Source of the DNA: Vulcanimicrobiota bacterium
GTDB taxonomy: Bacteria; Vulcanimicrobiota; Vulcanimicrobiia; Vulcanimicrobiales; Vulcanimicrobiaceae
Direction of reading: 5' to 3'
Length of the DNA stretch: 36,424 nucleotides
NCBI GenBank assembly: GCA_003164495.1
Contig: PLTN01000236.1
Span: forward strand, 1-36,424
A model generated the notes under the pieces. That model was not told the origin of the DNA. It did not search any database and was given only the letters and a program-made list of their open reading frames with translations. Positions 1 through 6,453 of the stretch are shown piece after piece; position 1 is the first letter of the stretch, and each line of letters begins with the position of its first letter. A program made the translations under genes and the position numbers.

Positions 1-614
1 GGGACGACGGCATTTTCGTACTGCCCAATTCGCCGATTAACACGGCTGCGGATTTGAATGGTAAGACCGTCGGGATTTTCGGCTTGAGAAACATGCAGCA
101 GGCGGTTTTCTTGCAGTGGATCGAGCTCCATGGCGGCGATTCGAGCACCGTTAAATTCATCGAAACCCCGTTGCCGCAAGCGGTTGCCGATCTCGAAGCT
201 GGGCGAGTCGACGCCATCTTTCTGGCCGAGCCCTACATTTCGATGAGCCAAGGAAAACTTCGCATCATCGGCCATTACTGGGAGGCTATCGCTCGGCCGT
301 CGCTGTCACTTGGATATTGCGCGACGGAGGCGTGGCTATCAAAGAACGGAAGCGTAGCAGCCAAATTCAACCAGGCCATTTGCAAAGCTGCCGTTTGGGC
401 GAACGGCCATCATTCGGAGACGGCGCCGATCGTCGCTTCGCTGACGAAGATGGATCCGGAAGTCGCCCAACACATGGTTCGTTCGGTCTACGGCACGACT
501 CTTACGGCCGCAATGGTTCAACCCGGAATCGATGCCATGGTGAAGCGTCATTTCCTCGACAAGAGCATCGATGCGAACGAACTGATCTGGCGACCCGATG
601 CCAAATCCGCGTGA
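1..614 (+). CDS. NMT1/THI5-type ABC solute-binding protein, 5'-truncated by window edge
   Basis: C-terminal two thirds of a periplasmic substrate-binding protein of the NMT1/THI5/SsuA type (PBP2 fold). The frame is open from base 3 and already reads a typical family segment (VLPNSPINTAADLNGKTVG) before the first possible TTG start at 54, so the true start and signal peptide lie outside the window. Family landmarks: LNGKTVGI, HGGDSSTVKF, a GRVDAIFLAEP hinge segment, and the C-terminal WANGHHSETAPI helix. It is paralogous to the protein at 26541-27494, which has SPIHTAAELNGKTV and WGNAHHKESAEI at the same places. It ends 1 nt from the stop of the convergent amidohydrolase. The ligand cannot be read from sequence; the family binds sulfonates, pyrimidine precursors, aromatic acids and others. 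No permease or ATPase is visible nearby. Confidence 0.9.
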   Translation, partial: DDGIFVLPNSPINTAADLNGKTVGIFGLRNMQQAVFLQWIELHGGDSSTVKFIETPLPQAVADLEAGRVDAIFLAEPYISMSQGKLRIIGHYWEAIARPSLSLGYCATEAWLSKNGSVAAKFNQAICKAAVWANGHHSETAPIVASLTKMDPEVAQHMVRSVYGTTLTAAMVQPGIDAMVKRHFLDKSIDANELIWRPDAKSA

Positions 615-615
615 C

Positions 616-1452
616 TTAGAAGTACACTTCTGCGGCGGTTTCGCCGAGCACCGCCCTGCGCGCGGCCTCCGGCAGCCCGGCGACCGACGTCACGGCATCG
701 CCGACGAACTCAGCGTACGTTCCCCGCGACTGCGCGATATCCGAGCCCCACATCACGCGCTCGGCGCCGAATCGCGCGACGATGGCGGCGGTAAAGGCGG
801 CGATGTCGGCGCCGGCTTTGCGAACGTATTCGAAGTTGATCGTCGAGATCTTGACACGCAACTGCACGAACGGTTCGAGCGGCGCGAGTGCGGCGAGTCC
901 GAAGCCGTCTTCCTCGGACGTCGGGTTCCCGACGTGATCGAGCACGAGCGGGACGTCCGGATAGCGCTGCAAGAGCGGCACGAGCCCGGCGATGCCCTGG
1001 TCGCGATTCCCGCGCAAAAAGTGCAAACACAGCGAGGCGCCGGCGTCGCGCGCGGCCTCCCACACACCGTGCGCCTCGGAGCCGGCGAACCAGGACGTGT
1101 CGCCCGGGTCCTTGATTGCCGTCGTGAAGCGCAGACCTCGCGCGCCGGAAGCGATCAACGTGCGCGTGAGCGCGGCCGCCCCGGGTGCGCCGGCGTCGAT
1201 GCAGGCGACCGCCGCGACGCGGTCCGGAAATCGACCGGCGGCGTACAACACATAGGCGTTATCGACGCCGTACACGTGCGCGCGCTGCACGGCGACCGTC
1301 TTGCTCACGCCGCAGCGGTCCATCTGCTCGAGCAGGGCTTCGATCGTCATGTGATTGGCCATCGCCGCCGGCGAGAGGGTCTCGCCGCCGATCGGAGCGG
1401 GTGGGAAAGCCGTCGTATCCGGGGTTACCAGGTGCGCGTGGGCATCGATCAT
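616..1452 (-). CDS. Amidohydrolase-2 family TIM-barrel hydrolase
   Basis: A 278-aa metal-dependent hydrolase of the amidohydrolase superfamily (COG3618/COG2159 type). Visible motifs: IDAHAHL at the N-terminus (HxH, strand 1), CLHF mid-protein, VLDHVGNP (His of strand 6) and MWGSDIAQ near the end (strand-8 Asp). The start at 1452 is preferred over an upstream in-frame codon at 1476 because GGGAGG sits 5 nt before it and because MIDAHAHL is the usual family N-terminus. No signal peptide, so cytosolic. Relatives hydrolyse lactones or decarboxylate aromatic acids; the substrate here is unknown. It is divergent from the flavin monooxygenase at 1565 across a region with two matching palindromes, so the two genes are probably co-regulated. 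Convergent with the SBP on its left. Confidence 0.88.
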   Translation of the reverse strand: MIDAHAHLVTPDTTAFPPAPIGGETLSPAAMANHMTIEALLEQMDRCGVSKTVAVQRAHVYGVDNAYVLYAAGRFPDRVAAVACIDAGAPGAAALTRTLIASGARGLRFTTAIKDPGDTSWFAGSEAHGVWEAARDAGASLCLHFLRGNRDQGIAGLVPLLQRYPDVPLVLDHVGNPTSEEDGFGLAALAPLEPFVQLRVKISTINFEYVRKAGADIAAFTAAIVARFGAERVMWGSDIAQSRGTYAEFVGDAVTSVAGLPEAARRAVLGETAAEVYF

Positions 1453-1481
1453 CAGAGCCTCCCGAGCGGAAATCAAATATG

Positions 1482-1495
1482 TACAGTATACTGTA
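1482..1495. promoter_or_regulatory. Perfect 14-bp palindrome, operator candidate 1
   Basis: TACAGTATACTGTA is a perfect inverted repeat in the divergent region between the amidohydrolase (616-1452) and the monooxygenase (1565-2758). Read on the minus strand it contains TATACT, which could serve as the -10 of the amidohydrolase promoter. A near copy lies exactly 40 bp to the right. The GTATAC core resembles sites of FCD-type GntR regulators, but the nearest regulator in the window is a MarR protein (2755-3306), so the cognate protein is unknown. Confidence 0.6.
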
Positions 1496-1503
1496 TAAAC
1501 GCA

Positions 1504-1532
1504 TTGACTGACCAGCTGTTATACCGTATGCT
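1504..1532 (+). promoter_or_regulatory. Sigma70-like promoter of the flavin monooxygenase
   Basis: TTGACT (1504-1509) and TATGCT (1527-1532) are separated by 17 bp, a good match to a housekeeping promoter. Transcription would start near 1539, giving a leader of about 26 nt that contains GAGGAG before the ATG at 1565. The -10 hexamer lies inside operator candidate 2, so binding there would block initiation. Confidence 0.55.
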
Positions 1533-1535
1533 GTA
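1522..1535. promoter_or_regulatory. Imperfect palindrome, operator candidate 2
   Basis: TACCGTATGCTGTA matches the perfect palindrome at 1482 in 12 of 14 positions and starts exactly 40 bp later, about four helical turns, so both would face the same side of the DNA. It overlaps the predicted -10 of the downstream gene. The arrangement suggests cooperative or looped repression of both divergent genes. Confidence 0.55.
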
Positions 1536-1564
1536 CATTAGCCAACACCTGTGAGGAGCCGGTC

Positions 1565-2758
1565 ATGATCGCACGAGAGGTGACCCAGCAGATCGACGAT
1601 GCGGCTGCCGCGCGGCGCATCGCAGCCGAACTCGCGCCGGCGATTGCCGCGCGGGCGGCGGAAACGCAGAAGCTGCGCCGGATCCCCGGCCGGTCCATCC
1701 AGGAACTGCACGAGAGCGGCCTCTTCGCCATTGCGACACCGAAGCAGTTCGGCGGTTCGGGGCTTGGAATGGATGCCGCACTCGAAGCCACCATTGAAAT
1801 CGCCGCCGCCTGCGGCTCGACCGGTTGGGTCTACGGCGTGCTCGCCGGTCACACGTGGCTCGCGGCCAAGTTTCCCATGGCCGCGCAAGAAGAAGTGTTC
1901 GCGGATCCCAACGTGCTGATCGCGGCACTCGTCCGGCTCGGCGGAACGGCGCCCGAACGTGTCCCCGGGGGCTACCGGTGGCGCGGCGGCCGCGGCAAAT
2001 TCTGCAGCGGGATCGATCACTCGCAGTGGGTCCTCGTCGGCGGGATGGTTGCCGAAGCAGACGGCAGCGACGGTCAACGCTATTTCTTGATCCCTCGCGC
2101 CGACATCGAAATTGAGGATGACTGGTACACTGCGGGCCTGCGCGGAACGGGCAGCAAATCGGTCCTCGTTCACGACGCGTTCATTCCGGAGCATCGAACC
2201 GTCTCGCTCGCTGCGATGCTCGACGGCACGGGCGGCGCGGATCACGGTCTGTACTATCGCTTACCATTCCAACTCGTCTGGCCGCTCTCGCTGCCGGGAA
2301 CCGCGCTCGGCACCGCTCGCGCGGCTCTTGCCGCGTATACCGGGATGGTACGCGGCAAGCTCGGAGCGCTCTCCGACGAAGGCATCGCCGAGCAGTCGCC
2401 CAGCTTCGTCCGCATCGCAGAGGCAAGCGCGCGCATCGATGCGGCGGAACTCATGCTCTTGACCAATGCTCGCCGGCTCAACGGGCTGCGCTCGCTCGAA
2501 GACGTCACGCCCGCCATGCGCGCCCGCTACCGGCGCGACAATGCTTTCGCCGTGCAGGAATCGCGGCACGCGACAAACGCTCTGTTCGAAGCCAGCGGCG
2601 GGAGCGGCGTCTACGAGACCGGTCCGATGGAACGCATTTGGCGCGACAATAACGTGTCGGCAGCTCACATCGGTTTCGCATGGGACGCTGCTGCGACGGC
2701 TTACGGTCGCGAAACACTTGGACTGGGCGGCGCCAAATCCGAGCGTATCGGCCGCTAG
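1565..2758 (+). CDS. Acyl-CoA-dehydrogenase-fold flavin monooxygenase (HsaA/HpaB-C2/DszC-like)
   Basis: A 397-aa protein of the acyl-CoA dehydrogenase superfamily, in the branch of two-component, group D flavin monooxygenases (HsaA, p-hydroxyphenylacetate hydroxylase C2, DszC). The N-terminal helical domain carries IQELHESGLFAIATPKQFGG and ACGSTGWVYGVLAGH, typical of this branch; a beta domain follows (about 125-235) and then a C-terminal four-helix domain (about 245-390) with ASGGSGVY. Such enzymes hydroxylate aromatic or sulfur compounds using reduced flavin from a separate reductase; no reductase gene is seen here. Start supported by GAGGAG 6 nt upstream. Its TAG stop shares the CTAG tetranucleotide with the stop of the convergent MarR gene. 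Substrate unknown; a true acyl-CoA dehydrogenase is less likely from the N-terminal pattern. Confidence 0.85.
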   Translation: MIAREVTQQIDDAAAARRIAAELAPAIAARAAETQKLRRIPGRSIQELHESGLFAIATPKQFGGSGLGMDAALEATIEIAAACGSTGWVYGVLAGHTWLAAKFPMAAQEEVFADPNVLIAALVRLGGTAPERVPGGYRWRGGRGKFCSGIDHSQWVLVGGMVAEADGSDGQRYFLIPRADIEIEDDWYTAGLRGTGSKSVLVHDAFIPEHRTVSLAAMLDGTGGADHGLYYRLPFQLVWPLSLPGTALGTARAALAAYTGMVRGKLGALSDEGIAEQSPSFVRIAEASARIDAAELMLLTNARRLNGLRSLEDVTPAMRARYRRDNAFAVQESRHATNALFEASGGSGVYETGPMERIWRDNNVSAAHIGFAWDAAATAYGRETLGLGGAKSERIGR

Positions 2759-3306
2759 GCCCGCTGCTTGCGCGGTCTCGAGCGGGCCGTGACGATGTCC
2801 GGTTCGGGCGCTTGCATGGGAATTCGAATCGTATCGTTCGACGATATAACGAAGTGCTCGAGCAGGCGCATGAACGTGCGTGCATCGTCTTCGGTAAAGA
2901 CGGAGAGCATCGAGCGGGCCGATTTCTCGGTGTCGCCGAGCTTCGCGACGAGCCGCTCGCCCTTGGCCGTGATGAACAGCGCCTTGCGGCGACGATCGGC
3001 CGGGTCGTTGCGCCGTTCGAGAATTTTCTCGCCGGCCAGTGTCGTGACGCTGGTCGTGGCGGTCGTGCGATCGAGCCCCAGCACGCGCCCGACGCCGACC
3101 TGGTCGATACCGGGCCAGCGCTTCACCACTTTGAGAATCGCCGCTTGCGTGGGCGTGACGCCATAGGATCCATAGTGCTCGACAAACGAGCTGACGGAAA
3201 TCTGCTGGGCCCGGCGGATCAGAAAACCCGGGTGGCGGAACATCACGTCGATTTCACCCGGTGCGGGCCCCGCATTCGACGCGACGTTCTTCTTTTTGTT
3301 TGCCAT
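2755..3306 (-). CDS. MarR-family transcriptional regulator
   Basis: A 183-aa winged-helix regulator. The wHTH lies at about residues 50-112: TPTQAAILKVVKRWPG, then a recognition helix around GLDRTTATTSVTTL, and the wing with DPADRRRKAL, the D-x-R-R pattern typical of MarR. Flanking helices form the dimer domain. The N-terminus is lysine-rich and the C-terminus basic (RSRPRKQRA). I chose the ATG at 3306; the frame stays open upstream but that stretch is not family-like. MarR proteins usually repress neighbouring catabolic or efflux genes and respond to phenolic ligands. It is divergent from the BNR operon (3366) with an inverted repeat between them, and convergent with the monooxygenase, with which it shares a CTAG stop overlap. 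Confidence 0.9.
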   Translation of the reverse strand: MANKKKNVASNAGPAPGEIDVMFRHPGFLIRRAQQISVSSFVEHYGSYGVTPTQAAILKVVKRWPGIDQVGVGRVLGLDRTTATTSVTTLAGEKILERRNDPADRRRKALFITAKGERLVAKLGDTEKSARSMLSVFTEDDARTFMRLLEHFVISSNDTIRIPMQAPEPDIVTARSRPRKQRA

Positions 3307-3327
3307 GGTGGTCAGTTCGGATTTCCC

Positions 3328-3345
3328 GGCACTCCCTCTCGTGCC
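3328..3345. promoter_or_regulatory. GGCAC-N8-GTGCC inverted repeat, candidate MarR operator
   Basis: An 18-bp inverted repeat with perfect 5-bp arms in the 59-bp divergent gap between the MarR gene (start 3306) and the BNR operon (start 3366). Size and position suit an autoregulatory MarR site. The arms are short, so chance occurrence is possible. Confidence 0.35.
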
Positions 3346-3365
3346 TTTCTTTCTTGGAGAAGCTG

Positions 3366-4514
3366 ATGGCTCAAACGTACGCATGTCTCTCTTGCAATGG
3401 CATGACGGTGACCACTGCCGATCGTCCCGCCGACCGGATCTATGTCGGCACAATTCGCGGCATGGTGACGCTTGAGCGCGGGCCGGCGGGTGCGCCGTGG
3501 TCCGTCGTCCGCGAAACATTGACCGACCGGCACGTGAGCGCGTTGCTCAACGAACCACGCAGCCGGCGGCTATTCGCCGCAGCGCACGGAGACGGCGGAA
3601 TCGCGGTCAGTCTCGACGACGGCGTGACGTGGCGAGATTCCTCGAGCGGCCTCGGTCATCGCAACGTCTACACGCTGGCCGTGCAATACCGCGGAGACGC
3701 CACGATCCTGTTCGCCGGGGTCGAACCGGCGAAGCTCTATCGAAGCGACGATCTCGGTGCGTCATGGCACGAGCTCAGTGCGTTGCTGGATGTGCCGAAC
3801 ACCGAGTTGTGGAATTTTCCGCCGCCGCCGCACATCGCCCACGTCAAAAATGTTGCCTTCGATTCGAATGTTCCGACGACGCTCTATGCGAGCATCGAGC
3901 AAGGCGCCCTGCTTAAGTCCGTTGACGACGGTACAACCTGGGTCGAACTCGAGAGCTACGAAGATACCTCGGAGGACAAGTTCCGGCACGACATTCATCG
4001 GGTGCTCGTCAAGCGTTCCGATCCGAATTGGCTCTTCATGCTCACTGGAGACGGTACGTACCGTTCGCTCGATGCCGGAGTAAGTTGGGAACACACGACG
4101 ACACGCGATTTCACGATCGGCTATCCGGATGCGGGCTTCATCGATCCTCGTGACGAGAACGTCCTCTACATCGGCGGTCCTAAGAATGCCCCGCGCTCGT
4201 GGGCCGTCGAACGTGCGGCGGACTCGACGGTAATGCGCAGCCGCGACGGCGGCACAACGTGGGAAGAACGCCGCAACGGCTTGCCCTCGAAGATCGTCGG
4301 TAATTTCGAGGCGATGGGCATGCACCACGCCGGAGCGCAACTGATGCTCGTCGCCGGTACGGCGACGGGCGAGGTATTCGTAAGCGACGATGCCGGCGGC
4401 GAGTGGAGCATTGCGGCGACGGGTCTGGCCCCGATTTCGAAGGGCGGCCACTATCGCTGGTTTCTCGACGCGCAACAGCGCGAGGTCGTCGAGTCGGCCA
4501 TGCGGGGCCGCTAA
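3366..4514 (+). CDS. Asp-box (BNR/sialidase-like) beta-propeller protein
   Basis: A 382-aa protein built from repeated Asp boxes (S-x-D-x-G-x-T/S-W) at about residues 82-89, 127-134, 185-192, 233-241, 291-299 and 340-347. Six evenly spread copies point to a propeller of the BNR/Ycf48/VPS10 type. There is no convincing signal peptide; the N-terminus has ACLSCNGMTV, a CxxC of unknown role. Start chosen at the ATG with GGAGA 5 nt upstream. It is the first gene of an operon: its TAA is followed after 1 nt by the ATG of the LigJ-like gene. Proteins of this class are often annotated exo-alpha-sialidase, but I see no sialidase active-site pattern (FRIP), and linkage to aromatic-type hydrolases argues against sialic acid. 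The role, perhaps a scaffold or ligand-binding subunit, is unknown. Confidence 0.85.
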   Translation: MAQTYACLSCNGMTVTTADRPADRIYVGTIRGMVTLERGPAGAPWSVVRETLTDRHVSALLNEPRSRRLFAAAHGDGGIAVSLDDGVTWRDSSSGLGHRNVYTLAVQYRGDATILFAGVEPAKLYRSDDLGASWHELSALLDVPNTELWNFPPPPHIAHVKNVAFDSNVPTTLYASIEQGALLKSVDDGTTWVELESYEDTSEDKFRHDIHRVLVKRSDPNWLFMLTGDGTYRSLDAGVSWEHTTTRDFTIGYPDAGFIDPRDENVLYIGGPKNAPRSWAVERAADSTVMRSRDGGTTWEERRNGLPSKIVGNFEAMGMHHAGAQLMLVAGTATGEVFVSDDAGGEWSIAATGLAPISKGGHYRWFLDAQQREVVESAMRGR

Positions 4515-4515
4515 C

Positions 4516-5088
4516 ATGGCCGTTATCGATACGCACGCCCACGTGAGCGTGCCGGCCGAAGTCTGGGCCTACAAGGCCGGACTCCTTTCGCATCGTGGTG
4601 CGCACGGTAACCGGGGTCCCGTACTTACCGACGACCAGTTGATCGAGGCGTACCACAAGAAGGAAATGGCGCCCGTCGGGCACCTCGAGTCGATGAAGAA
4701 CAACGGCATCGACGTGCAGCTGATCTCTCCTCGTCCGTTCCAGATGATGAATAGCGAGAAGTTCAAACTCGTCCAGTGGTTCACTGAAGAGATCAACAAC
4801 ATCATCTACCGCGACACGCAGTTGTTCCGGGGAAAGTTCTTCGGCGTTTGTTCGATGCCGCAAGCGGCAGGCGAGCCCATCCAGAAGTCTCTGCCCGAGC
4901 TGGAGCGCTGCATCAAGGAACTCGGTTTCGTCGGCACGCTGCTGAATCCGGACCCGTATGAGAATACCGGAGCTGAGGCGCCACCCCTGGGCGATAAGTA
5001 TTGGTATCCTCTGTACGAAAAACTGTGCGAACTCGACGTGCCGGCGCACATTCACGGCACGACCTCGCACTCCGAGCGTACGCCATAG
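4516..5088 (+). CDS. LigJ-like amidohydrolase (4-oxalomesaconate hydratase family), N-terminal part, ended by in-frame TAG
   Basis: First 190 codons of an amidohydrolase-superfamily protein that strongly resembles 4-oxalomesaconate hydratase (LigJ): IDTHAHVS at the N-terminus, SPRPFQMM, FFGVCSMPQA, LNPDPYEN, DKYWYPLYEKLCELDVPAHIHG. These give the metal-binding HxH and the mid-barrel His (about residue 180). The reading frame then meets TAG at 5086-5088 but continues in the same frame with the rest of the domain (5092-5523). The start ATG lies 1 nt after the stop of the BNR gene, so translation is probably coupled. On its own this half lacks the strand-6 His and strand-8 Glu and should be inactive. 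Either a recent nonsense mutation, a sequencing error, or amber readthrough. Confidence 0.85.
   Translation: MAVIDTHAHVSVPAEVWAYKAGLLSHRGAHGNRGPVLTDDQLIEAYHKKEMAPVGHLESMKNNGIDVQLISPRPFQMMNSEKFKLVQWFTEEINNIIYRDTQLFRGKFFGVCSMPQAAGEPIQKSLPELERCIKELGFVGTLLNPDPYENTGAEAPPLGDKYWYPLYEKLCELDVPAHIHGTTSHSERTP
5086..5088 (+). other. In-frame amber codon splitting the LigJ-like gene
   Basis: TAG at codon 191 (context ACGCCATAGACCTTG). Both sides continue the same protein family in the same frame with no gap, so a single base change explains the break. By my remembered LigJ alignment the position is in a loop of low conservation between two metal-binding histidines, so a sense codon here would be expected to give an intact enzyme. 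Confidence 0.85.
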
Positions 5089-5091
5089 ACC

Positions 5092-5523
5092 TTGCACTTT
5101 ATCAATGAGGAAACGATCGCCGTCTACGGTCTCGTCAACTCGAACGTCTTCAAGGATTTTCCGACGCTAAAGATCGTCGTGTCGCACGGTGGAGGCGCCA
5201 TCCCCTATCAGTTCGGCCGCTTCCAATCGGGATCGATGCGTAATCCGCCCGGCCAACGCTTCAGCGACGGGTTGAAGAAGCTCTACTTCGATACCGTGCT
5301 GTATACGGAATCAGCGATGAAGCTGCTCGTTGAGGTCATGGGCTCGGACAATCTCGTTTTTGGGGCGGAATGCCCCGGCGTCGGTTCATCGGTCAATCCG
5401 GACACCGGAACGACGTTCGATCACAACGTGCCGTTCATCGAACGCATGGATAACCTGAGCGCCAAGCAGAAGAGCGATATCTTCGAAAACAACGCTCGTC
5501 GCCTCTACCGGATACCGAACTGA
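5092..5523 (+). CDS. LigJ-like amidohydrolase, C-terminal part after the in-frame TAG
   Basis: A 143-codon continuation, in the same frame, of the gene at 4516. It contains HFINEETIAVYG, NVFKDFPTLKIVVSHGGGAIPYQFGR (strand-6 His region) and VFGAECPGVGSS, where Glu replaces the Asp usual in the superfamily. That Glu is a hallmark of the LigJ-type hydratases. If translated separately it could start at the TTG at 5092 or a later codon, but no ribosome site is obvious, so it is better read as the second half of one 335-codon gene. The stop at 5523 is 2 nt before the TTG start of the SBP, keeping the tight operon spacing. The intact family adds water to 4-oxalomesaconate in protocatechuate 4,5-cleavage or gallate catabolism. 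Confidence 0.82.
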   Translation: MHFINEETIAVYGLVNSNVFKDFPTLKIVVSHGGGAIPYQFGRFQSGSMRNPPGQRFSDGLKKLYFDTVLYTESAMKLLVEVMGSDNLVFGAECPGVGSSVNPDTGTTFDHNVPFIERMDNLSAKQKSDIFENNARRLYRIPN

Positions 5524-5525
5524 CG

Positions 5526-6446
5526 TTGCGCCTCATCGCCGCGTTCATCTGTGCGATGTTGGTTACGTCGGGATTCGCACGGGCGGAAACGATCCGAATT
5601 CAAGCGCTGAACGCTGACGCGGGAGCCGAGGCCCTTTACGCGTTCGACCTGGGGTTCTATCGTGATGCCGGTCTCGATGTCGAAGTCAGCACCAGCTTTA
5701 ACGGGGCGGCCATGATCTCGGCGGTAATTTCGGGGGCGGTCGACGTTGGTTACGCAAATCTGTTCTCCCAAGCGCAAGCGCACCTCAAGGGCTTGCCGAT
5801 CGAGTTGCTCTTCCCGGCATCGATGTACGACGGGGATCATCCGGCGACGGTTCTCGCGGTCCCGCTCGATTCACCGATTCGTTCGGTACGCGATTTAGCC
5901 GATAAGACAATTGCTGTCAATGGTGTGGGTACGCTGATACAATACGCCCCGATGATCGAACTCGAGCGTTTGGGCGTGAGCAGTGCCAACATGCATTTCG
6001 TGGAGATGCCTTCGAGCGCAGCGGGCCCGGCCCTGATGAGCCACAAGATCGATGCCGCGGAATTAGCCGAACCGTTCATCTCGGCTAACCGCGGTAAAAT
6101 CCGTATTCTGGCGCCGGGGCTCGACGGGATCGCCCGAAAGTTCGTCAGCGGAGGCTTTTTCACGTCGACGCGGTGGGCCGCAGCGCACCCCACCGAGGCC
6201 GCGAGGCTGATTGCGGTCTTCGCGCGTACGGCGAAGTGGGCCAACGAGCACCATAGCGAATCCGCGGCGATGCTCGCGAGATACGCGAAGCTGGATCCGG
6301 CCGAAGTCCAGCGCATGACGAGGACCCCGTACGCGGAACGCATCGACCTGTCGCTGATGCAAACGGAGGTCGACGTTACCGCCCACTATCATTTTCTCAA
6401 CCGCGCATTCCCAATTTCAGAGATGCTCTTTCCTCAGCCCAAATAG
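5526..6446 (+). CDS. NMT1/THI5-type ABC solute-binding protein
   Basis: A 306-aa exported binding protein. The TTG start at 5526 gives a clean signal peptide (RLIAAFICAMLVTSGFARA, cleavage before ETIRIQ). Family landmarks: DLGFYRDAGLDVEVS, SGAVDVGYANLFSQAQAHLKG, an LADKTIAVNGVG ligand-loop segment, KIDAAELAEPFIS and WANEHHSESAAMLARYAKL. It sits between the LigJ-like and LigI-like enzymes in one operon (2 nt after the former, 7 nt before the latter), so the ligand is probably related to their substrate, for instance an aromatic or dicarboxylic acid. No permease or ATPase is encoded with it. An enzymatic role for the PBP fold cannot be excluded but the signal peptide argues for a periplasmic receptor. 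Confidence 0.9.
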   Translation: MRLIAAFICAMLVTSGFARAETIRIQALNADAGAEALYAFDLGFYRDAGLDVEVSTSFNGAAMISAVISGAVDVGYANLFSQAQAHLKGLPIELLFPASMYDGDHPATVLAVPLDSPIRSVRDLADKTIAVNGVGTLIQYAPMIELERLGVSSANMHFVEMPSSAAGPALMSHKIDAAELAEPFISANRGKIRILAPGLDGIARKFVSGGFFTSTRWAAAHPTEAARLIAVFARTAKWANEHHSESAAMLARYAKLDPAEVQRMTRTPYAERIDLSLMQTEVDVTAHYHFLNRAFPISEMLFPQPK

Positions 6447-6453
6447 GTGACAG

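Noticed and set aside
598-1554. Long open frame opposite the amidohydrolase at 616-1452
   Set aside because: Low-complexity Arg/Gly-rich product without family features; it is the shadow expected from high third-position G+C. The same holds for long antisense frames at 8739-9656, 16621-17895, 19897-21195, 29752-30720 and 33521-34402.
3366-4514. Sialidase function for the BNR protein
   Set aside because: Asp boxes occur in many propellers; no FRIP-like motif or catalytic Arg triad is recognisable and no sialic acid genes are present.
5302-5316. TACCGTGCTGTA resembling operator candidate 2
   Set aside because: Two bases shorter, and located inside the LigJ-like coding region far from any promoter; probably chance.
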